A stretch of DNA of 45,019 nucleotides from NCBI RefSeq assembly GCF_900544955.1, contig NZ_UQXD01000016.1, forward strand, positions 1-45,019, read 5' to 3'. This DNA comes from an uncultured Oscillibacter sp. (lineage in GTDB: Bacteria; Bacillota; Clostridia; Oscillospirales; Oscillospiraceae). Each line of letters opens with the position of its first letter. The stretch's first letter is position 1. Shown here one piece after another: positions 41,111-45,019 of the stretch. Position numbers and translations under genes: made by a program. Under the pieces are notes generated by a model. That model searched no databases and was not told the origin of the DNA. It was given only the letters and a program-made list of their open reading frames with translations.

Positions 41111-41144
41111 AAGAGGGCGTCCGCCGGCCGGCGGGCGCCCTCTT
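41111..41144. other. strong palindrome just inside the element end
   Basis: AAGAGGGCGTCCGCCGG (41111-41127) pairs with CCGGCGGGCGCCCTCTT (41128-41144), with essentially no loop and one internal mismatch pair. It lies between the interrupted spoIIID reading frame and the recombinase unit. Confidence 0.6.
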
Positions 41145-41171
41145 CGGGGGGAAGCGTGATGGGGGCGGCGG

Positions 41172-41200
41172 CCGTTCCCTTTTGTCACATCCATATGTAC
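41172..41200. other. attachment site at the spoIIID 5'-half end of the element
   Basis: The element arm starting CCGTTCCCTTTTGTCACATC (41172-41192, 21 bp) is followed by A and the core TATGTAC (41194-41200). The host side continues into the SpoIIID codons for G-I-S-K-S-T-V-H. Confidence 0.85.
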
Positions 41201-41308
41201 CGTCGATTTGCTGATGCCGAATTTCTGTGCAGCGGCGCGGACCGTGGCCCGGTTCTCTATGATGTAAAGAGCCAGGCGCTCCGCCCGCTCCTCCATATTT
41301 CCTTTCAA
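41194..41308 (-). CDS. spoIIID: spoIIID, 5' half (interrupted by the intervening element)
   Basis: This half encodes MKGNMEERAERLALYIIENR, then ATVRAAAQKFGISKSTVH up to the core. It is the first 38 residues of SpoIIID, including most of its helix-turn-helix. Without excision the frame runs on into the element as MDVTKGNGRRPHH and ends at 41018, giving a 96-residue chimera lacking the end of the recognition helix. A TTG at 41306-41308 aligns with the N-terminus of clostridial SpoIIID as I remember it and has GGGGAG upstream. The ATG at 41294-41296 is an alternative. A sigma-E-like promoter lies just upstream. Confidence 0.87.
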
Positions 41309-41338
41309 CAAACAACACTCCCCGCCTCTTGTTGGTTT

Positions 41339-41367
41339 ATCCTATGCGGCGCCGGGACGGGATATGA
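41339..41367 (-). promoter_or_regulatory. sigma-E-like promoter of spoIIID
   Basis: On the minus strand: TCATATC (41361-41367), 14 bp, CATAGGAT (41339-41346). This agrees with the sigma-E pattern KMATATT-N14-CATACAMT in spacing and most positions. The predicted leader is about 25 nt. Confidence 0.55.
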
Positions 41368-41383
41368 GCGCCGGAGAGGGAGT

Positions 41384-41415
41384 TTTGCGCCCGCCGGAAA
41401 AGCGGGGGGCGCAAA
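41384..41415. terminator. hairpin between spoIIID and the nitroreductase gene
   Basis: TTTGCGCCCGC pairs with GCGGG(GG)GCGCAAA with a small bulge. It separates divergent genes and may stop read-through. Confidence 0.45.
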
Positions 41416-41422
41416 TAAGTGG

Positions 41423-41451
41423 TTGGACCGGGCCGGGGAATGTGCTATGAT
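41423..41451 (+). promoter_or_regulatory. promoter of the nitroreductase-mtnA-deoD operon
   Basis: TTGGAC (41423-41428), 17 bp, TATGAT (41446-41451). Confidence 0.7.
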
Positions 41452-41489
41452 GAAGGCAGCAGATAATCAGCAGAAAGGAAGTCGGTTTT

Positions 41490-42011
41490 ATGAATGAGAC
41501 CCTGCGTGTTTTGAGAGAGCGCCGCAGCATCCGCGGCTACCGGGCGGAGCAGGTGGAGGAGACCGCGCTGAACGCCATTTTGGAGGCGGGGACCTGGGCC
41601 CCCAGCGCCATGGGCCGCCAGTCCGCCGTGATGGTGGCGGTGCAGGACCGGGAGACCATCGCCCTCATGTCCCGGCTGAACGCGGAAATCAAGGGCTGTC
41701 CCGGCACGGACCCCTTCTACGGCGCGCCCACCGTGGTGGTGGTCCTGGCGGACGGCGAGCAGCCCAACTGGCTCAAGGACGGCTCCCTGGTCCTGGGGAA
41801 CCTGATGAACGCCGCCGCCTCCCTGGGCGTGGCCTCCTGCTGGGTCAACCGGGCCACGGAGCTGTTTGAGCTGCCGGAGGGCAAGGCCCTGCTGCAAAAG
41901 TGGGGGCTGCCGGAGACGCTGCGGGGGGTGGGCAACTGCCTCCTGGGCTATGCCGCCGAACCGGCCCCCGCCCCCAAGCCCCGGAAAGAGGGCTACATCG
42001 TCCGGGCGTGA
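41490..42011 (+). CDS. nitroreductase family flavoprotein
   Basis: This 173-residue FMN enzyme has the N-terminal RERRSIRGYRAEQVE with the FMN phosphate-binding Arg residues, TWAPSAMGRQS near 35-45, GAPTVVVVLADG near 78-90 and a late GVGNCLLGYAAE. It is at the short end of the family, and its substrate is unknown. AGAAAGGAAG precedes the ATG. It leads an operon with mtnA (13 bp gap) and deoD. Confidence 0.87.
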   Translation: MNETLRVLRERRSIRGYRAEQVEETALNAILEAGTWAPSAMGRQSAVMVAVQDRETIALMSRLNAEIKGCPGTDPFYGAPTVVVVLADGEQPNWLKDGSLVLGNLMNAAASLGVASCWVNRATELFELPEGKALLQKWGLPETLRGVGNCLLGYAAEPAPAPKPRKEGYIVRA

Positions 42012-42024
42012 GGGGCGGGAGAGT

Positions 42025-43095
42025 ATGAAGGACGCCATCCATGACGTGACCCACGTCCAGAACATCCGCTACGACAAGGCGGCGGAGGCCCTGTATATCA
42101 TTGACCAGACCCTGCTGCCCGGGGAGGAGCGGGAGATCCGCCTGGAGACGGCGGAGGAGATGGTGGAGGCCATTCAAAAGCTCCGGGTCCGGGGGGCGCC
42201 GGCCATCGGCATCTGCGCCGCCTACTGCATGTACGCCCTGGCCCGGACCCTGCCAGAGACGGACTTTTTTGAGACGCTCCAGACCTGCGGCACCCGGCTG
42301 AAGGCCGCCCGCCCCACGGCGGTGAACCTGGGCTGGGCGGTGGAGCAGATGCTGGCCGCGGCGGAGGCGTGCCGGGCCGGGGGCCGGGAGGCGGTGCTGG
42401 ATGCGCTGTACCGCCGGGCGGTGGACATCCACCAGGACGACATTGCCAAGTGTACCGCCATTTCCGAATACGGCTTGAGCCTCCTGAAGCCGGGGGACGG
42501 GGTGCTGACCCACTGCAACGCCGGGCCGCTGGCCACCTCCCGGTACGGCACCGCCCAGGGGCCCTTCCTGCTGGCGGCGGAGCGGGGCATCCCCCTCCGG
42601 GTGTTTGCCGACGAGACCCGCCCCCTGCTCCAGGGCGCCCGGCTCACCAGCTACGAGCTCCACCGGGCAGGGGTGGATGTGACCCTCATCTGCGACAACA
42701 TGGCCTCCATGGTGATGAAAAACGGCTGGGTTCAGGCCTGTTTTGTGGGCTGCGACCGGGTGGCGGCCAACGGCGACACCGCCAACAAAATCGGCACCTC
42801 CGGCGTGACCATTCTGGCCAAGCACTACGGCATTCCCTTCTATGTGCTGGGCCCCACCTCCACCATCGACATGGCCTGCCCCGACGGGGACCACATCCCC
42901 ATCGAGCTGCGGGACCCGGAGGAGATCCGCTCGCTGTGGTATGAGACCCCCATGGCCCTCCCCGGCGTGCCCTGCTACAACCCGGCCTTCGACGTGACGG
43001 ACCACAGCCTCATCGCCGGGATCGTCACGGAAAAGGGCATCTGCCGCCCACCCTATACCAGGAGCTTGGCGGCGCTGTTCGACAACAAAGGGTAA
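42025..43095 (+). CDS. mtnA: S-methyl-5-thioribose-1-phosphate isomerase
   Basis: This 356-residue enzyme of the methionine salvage pathway converts 5-methylthioribose-1-phosphate to the ribulose form. Diagnostic regions are VRGAPAIGICAAY near residue 50, THCNAGPLATSRYGTA near 160 with the catalytic Cys, and VGCDRVAANGDTANKIGT near 240 with the catalytic Asp. The start ATG follows GGGGCGGGAG. No other mtn genes are in the window. The neighbouring deoD could supply the phosphorolysis step. Confidence 0.93.
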   Translation: MKDAIHDVTHVQNIRYDKAAEALYIIDQTLLPGEEREIRLETAEEMVEAIQKLRVRGAPAIGICAAYCMYALARTLPETDFFETLQTCGTRLKAARPTAVNLGWAVEQMLAAAEACRAGGREAVLDALYRRAVDIHQDDIAKCTAISEYGLSLLKPGDGVLTHCNAGPLATSRYGTAQGPFLLAAERGIPLRVFADETRPLLQGARLTSYELHRAGVDVTLICDNMASMVMKNGWVQACFVGCDRVAANGDTANKIGTSGVTILAKHYGIPFYVLGPTSTIDMACPDGDHIPIELRDPEEIRSLWYETPMALPGVPCYNPAFDVTDHSLIAGIVTEKGICRPPYTRSLAALFDNKG

Positions 43096-43128
43096 TTTTT
43101 GACGAGAATTCTACAAGGAGGAATTCAT

Positions 43129-43863
43129 ATGGCAGTGAAAGAGTCCCCCTCCGCCTGCATCGCGGCGGACGAGGCCCTGGTGGCCAAGGCGGTGCTGATG
43201 CCCGGCGATCCCCTGCGGGCCCAATATGTGGCGGAACACTATCTGGAGCAGCCCGTCTGCTTCAATACCGTGCGCAACATGCTGGGCTATACCGGCACCT
43301 ACAAGGGCCGCCGTCTCTCCGTCATGGGCCACGGCATGGGCGTGCCCTCCATCGGCCTGTACACCTATGAGCTGTACCAGTTTTACGGCGTGGAGTCCAT
43401 CCTGCGCATCGGCTCCGCCGGCGGCGTGGGGGACGGCGTGAAGGTTCGGGACGTGGTGATCGCCATGGGCGCCTCCACCAACTCCCGCTTCGCCGACCAG
43501 TACCGCTTCCCCGGCCAGCTGTGCGCCACCGCCTCCTGGCCGCTGCTGCGCACCGCCGTGGAGGCGGCGGAGCGGCTGGGGGTCCGGGCGGATGTGGGCC
43601 AGGTGTTCACCGCCGACCAGTTTTACAACGACAACCCCGAGGCCGGGGAGGCCTACCGGAAGTTCGGCATCCTGGCCCTGGAGATGGAGACGGCGGGGCT
43701 GTACTGGACCGCCCAGCGCCTGGGGAAGCAGGCCCTCTCCATCCTCACCGTCTCCGACCACATCTTCACCGGGGAGTCCCTCTCCGCCCAGGAGCGGCAG
43801 GACTCCTTCCACGAGATGATGGAGATCGCCCTGGAGACCGCCTGGAAGTCCCTGGGGGAGTGA
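43129..43863 (+). CDS. deoD: purine nucleoside phosphorylase, DeoD type
   Basis: This 244-residue hexameric-type phosphorylase cleaves purine (deoxy)nucleosides to base and (deoxy)ribose-1-phosphate. It has VLMPGDPLRA near residue 22, VMGHGMGVPS near 66, ILRIGSAGGVG near 88, ALEMETAGLYW near 183 and TVSDHIF near 206 with the catalytic Asp. AAGGAGGAATTCAT precedes the ATG at 43129. An upstream in-frame start at 43099 has no such signal. Confidence 0.93.
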   Translation: MAVKESPSACIAADEALVAKAVLMPGDPLRAQYVAEHYLEQPVCFNTVRNMLGYTGTYKGRRLSVMGHGMGVPSIGLYTYELYQFYGVESILRIGSAGGVGDGVKVRDVVIAMGASTNSRFADQYRFPGQLCATASWPLLRTAVEAAERLGVRADVGQVFTADQFYNDNPEAGEAYRKFGILALEMETAGLYWTAQRLGKQALSILTVSDHIFTGESLSAQERQDSFHEMMEIALETAWKSLGE

Positions 43864-43894
43864 GCCGCCCGCCCCGAAGCGCGGAAGCAGAAAA

Positions 43895-43928
43895 AACACG
43901 TCCCCCGCCGTTCGGCGGGGGACGTGTT
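43895..43928 (+). terminator. terminator after deoD (left hairpin of element C)
   Basis: A perfect 15-bp stem (43895-43909 with 43914-43928) is followed by GAACTTTTT. Its stem GTCCCCCGCC recurs at 44104-44113. Confidence 0.85.
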
Positions 43929-44101
43929 GAACTTTTTCGGGAAGCTGCGGCCCACGGCGCGCACGTGCGGGGGATCGAAGCCGCACCGCTTGCACGTGTG
44001 CGGCCTGGGAGGGCTGTTCCGCCGCGGACATGCCGCGGCAGAACAGCGTGCTATCTCCGTCTGCCGCTCCGAAAGCGAAACAGACGTTTGGACAAGCGGA
44101 A
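43929..44101. repeat. intergenic element C (interior of a hairpin-bracketed family)
   Basis: This is a non-coding interior of about 173 bp. A long hairpin, GCTGTTC-CGCCGCGG / CCGCGGCAGAACAGC near 44013-44047, has GCCGCGGACATGCCGCGGCA as its core, shared with elements A and B. GGGGATCGAA (43971-43980) also occurs in element A near 6431. Confidence 0.6.
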
Positions 44102-44129
44102 GCGTCCCCCGCCGAACGGCGGGGGACGC
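44102..44129 (-). terminator. terminator of the DUF4179-like gene (right hairpin of element C)
   Basis: GCGTCCCCCGCCG (44102-44114) pairs with CGGCGGGGGACGC (44117-44129), 24 bp past the minus-strand stop. Confidence 0.75.
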
Positions 44130-44153
44130 GTTTCATGGAAGGAACCGCCGGAA

Positions 44154-45019
44154 TCAAGTTCCGGAGAGGGGGTAGACCACGCCGCCCACGGAGATGCTCT
44201 CCAGTTCCTCCAGGGGGAGAAGCTCCTCCAGCACGCAGCTCTTGGAGCAGACGGTGGTTCCGTCCCGGGGCTTCAGGCTGCCGCCGGCGCCGCTGAGGTT
44301 GATGACCGTGCCGTCGGTCCGGGTCAGCAGGATTTCCACGTTCTCCAGGTACCGGGCCATCTGGCGGCTGTCCTCTTCGCTCTGGCGCCCGCTCCCGGCG
44401 TTGCTCCAGACCACCGCGCTGTCCGCGGTGTAGTCCACGGTCACCGCCACGGGAGAGACGGTGACGGCGTCCACGGTGAAGGTGATGCCGTCCTGGCGGA
44501 AGGTCTCGCCGCCGCCCAGGGCCACGGAGGCGTCTCCGTAATCCACGTCAAAGCGGAACTTCCAGTGGCCGTCCACCACCGGGACGCTGGTCCCGGCCGT
44601 CTCGTCCCAGCGGAAGAGGCCGTTGAACTCCGCCGTGGCGGTGGTGCCCATGAGGGAGCGGTCGGCGCTGATGGTTTGGACCATCTGGATGGCATTGTCG
44701 GCGGGGTCCTCATCCACAAACCAGGCGCTGCCATGGGACCCGCCCGGAATGGAGATGTCCGCGCCGCCGGTGCCGCCCGCCAGCAGGGAGCGGGCCTCCA
44801 GGCCCTCCGGCAGGAGGGGGGCGCCGTCGTCCCGGCTGATGGTGTAGATGATGCAGGCGTTGTAGGGGTCGCCGATGATGGCGTCGGCGGTGATGGTGAT
44901 GCCGTTGCTCGTGTCGCCGGCGCCGATGGGACGGCCGATCTTGTCGATGATCTCCGTCTGGGCCACCGCCCCGCCGAAGAGGGGGGCGAAGGCCTCCGCG
45001 GCGGATTTCAGCACGCCGG
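44154..45019 (-). CDS. DUF4179-like extracytoplasmic protein, partial (5' end outside the window)
   Basis: The frame is open to the window edge, and at least 286 residues of the C-terminal part are present. Features such as RPIGAGDTSNGITITADAIIGDPYNACIIYTI and a following immunoglobulin-like beta-sandwich pattern (WKFRFDVDYGDASVALGG, FTVDAVTVSPVAVTVDYTA) recall the C-terminal half of DUF4179 proteins. Those proteins typically act as membrane-bound partners of sigma factors. The GTG at 45012-45014 is probably internal, not the start. Confidence 0.6.
   Translation of the reverse strand, partial: GVLKSAAEAFAPLFGGAVAQTEIIDKIGRPIGAGDTSNGITITADAIIGDPYNACIIYTISRDDGAPLLPEGLEARSLLAGGTGGADISIPGGSHGSAWFVDEDPADNAIQMVQTISADRSLMGTTATAEFNGLFRWDETAGTSVPVVDGHWKFRFDVDYGDASVALGGGETFRQDGITFTVDAVTVSPVAVTVDYTADSAVVWSNAGSGRQSEEDSRQMARYLENVEILLTRTDGTVINLSGAGGSLKPRDGTTVCSKSCVLEELLPLEELESISVGGVVYPLSGT

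Larger units (their letters stand above)
29848..41200. mobile_element. 11.35-kb skin-like intervening element inside spoIIID
   Basis: The element is bounded by a 7-bp direct repeat (TATGTAC at 29848-29854 and 41194-41200) that lies inside a codon-perfect split of spoIIID. Its ends carry a 21-bp inverted repeat, 19/21 identical (29855-29875 and 41172-41192). It contains one large serine recombinase, a 47-codon ORF before it, and a nine-gene operon of transport and hydrolase genes on the opposite strand. I see no phage structural, replication or conjugation genes. Core-to-core distance is 11,346 bp, and recombination between the cores would restore spoIIID exactly in frame. Confidence 0.9.

Noticed and set aside
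29855..41193. Prophage remnant between the spoIIID halves
   Set aside because: No phage structural, lysis, replication or packaging gene is recognisable. Apart from the recombinase, all genes are transport or metabolic.
1..45019. CRISPR arrays or insertion sequences
   Set aside because: I saw no regularly spaced direct repeats and no transposase genes. The only recombinase is the large serine type at 39.3-40.8 kb.

Overview
The window is GC-rich (roughly 65% by eye). Its genes point to an anaerobic, spore-forming member of the Clostridia: split spoIIID, DegV, rubrerythrin, an S-layer-homology/transglutaminase protein, an LCP protein, ABC lipoprotein systems and a manganese riboswitch. A gut Oscillospiraceae genome (Flavonifractor/Lawsonibacter type) is my best guess. 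That is an inference from gene content and base composition, not a measurement.

Main result. The sporulation regulator spoIIID is split in two on the minus strand. Its 5' half, with a sigma-E-like promoter, lies at 41194-41308. Its 3' half lies at 29714-29854. Both breakpoints carry the same 7-bp core (TATGTAC on the + strand), and each element end has one arm of a 21-bp, 19/21 inverted repeat. Joining the two cores removes 11,346 bp, restores an in-frame 82-residue SpoIIID, and leaves on the circle a 50-bp quasi-palindrome typical of a large-serine-recombinase attP. A large serine recombinase (39283-40827, minus) and a 47-codon ORF in front of it sit just inside the 5' junction. This is the architecture of the skin element in sigK, but in spoIIID and with a metabolic cargo: a TIM-barrel amidohydrolase, a sugar-type ABC transporter, an NTF2-like protein, a UlaG-like metallo-hydrolase, an MFS transporter and a cyclase-family hydrolase.

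Layout. 1-3.6 kb: nucleobase permease; MATE pump with a MarR regulator (4-bp overlap). 3.7-8.4 kb: DegV, rubrerythrin, thioredoxin-reductase-like flavoprotein, Na/Pi cotransporter. 8.6-12.2 kb: patatin-like hydrolase with a small XRE regulator; DUF1538 membrane protein with a tandem PII-like protein. 12.2-14.6 kb: an AT-rich orphan gene beside a tRNA-Ser(GGA). 14.7-20.5 kb: YtxH-like protein, histidine phosphatase-GNAT fusion, CaCA antiporter behind a yybP-ykoY (Mn2+) riboswitch, Nudix hydrolase and lipid kinase, AI-2E family transporter. 20.6-26.8 kb: a five-gene dipeptide/oligopeptide ABC operon with overlapping genes, behind a structured leader, plus a DUF3810 metalloprotease-like membrane protein. 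26.8-29.4 kb: LCP protein and SLH/transglutaminase protein. 29.4-41.3 kb: spoIIID and its intervening element. 41.4-45.0 kb: nitroreductase, mtnA and deoD (methionine/purine salvage), then a partial DUF4179-like protein.

The intergenic DNA is also unusual. Three or four gene junctions hold an interior of about 170-205 bp, bracketed at both ends by terminator hairpins sharing one stem sequence. Three of the interiors share a conserved hairpin core.
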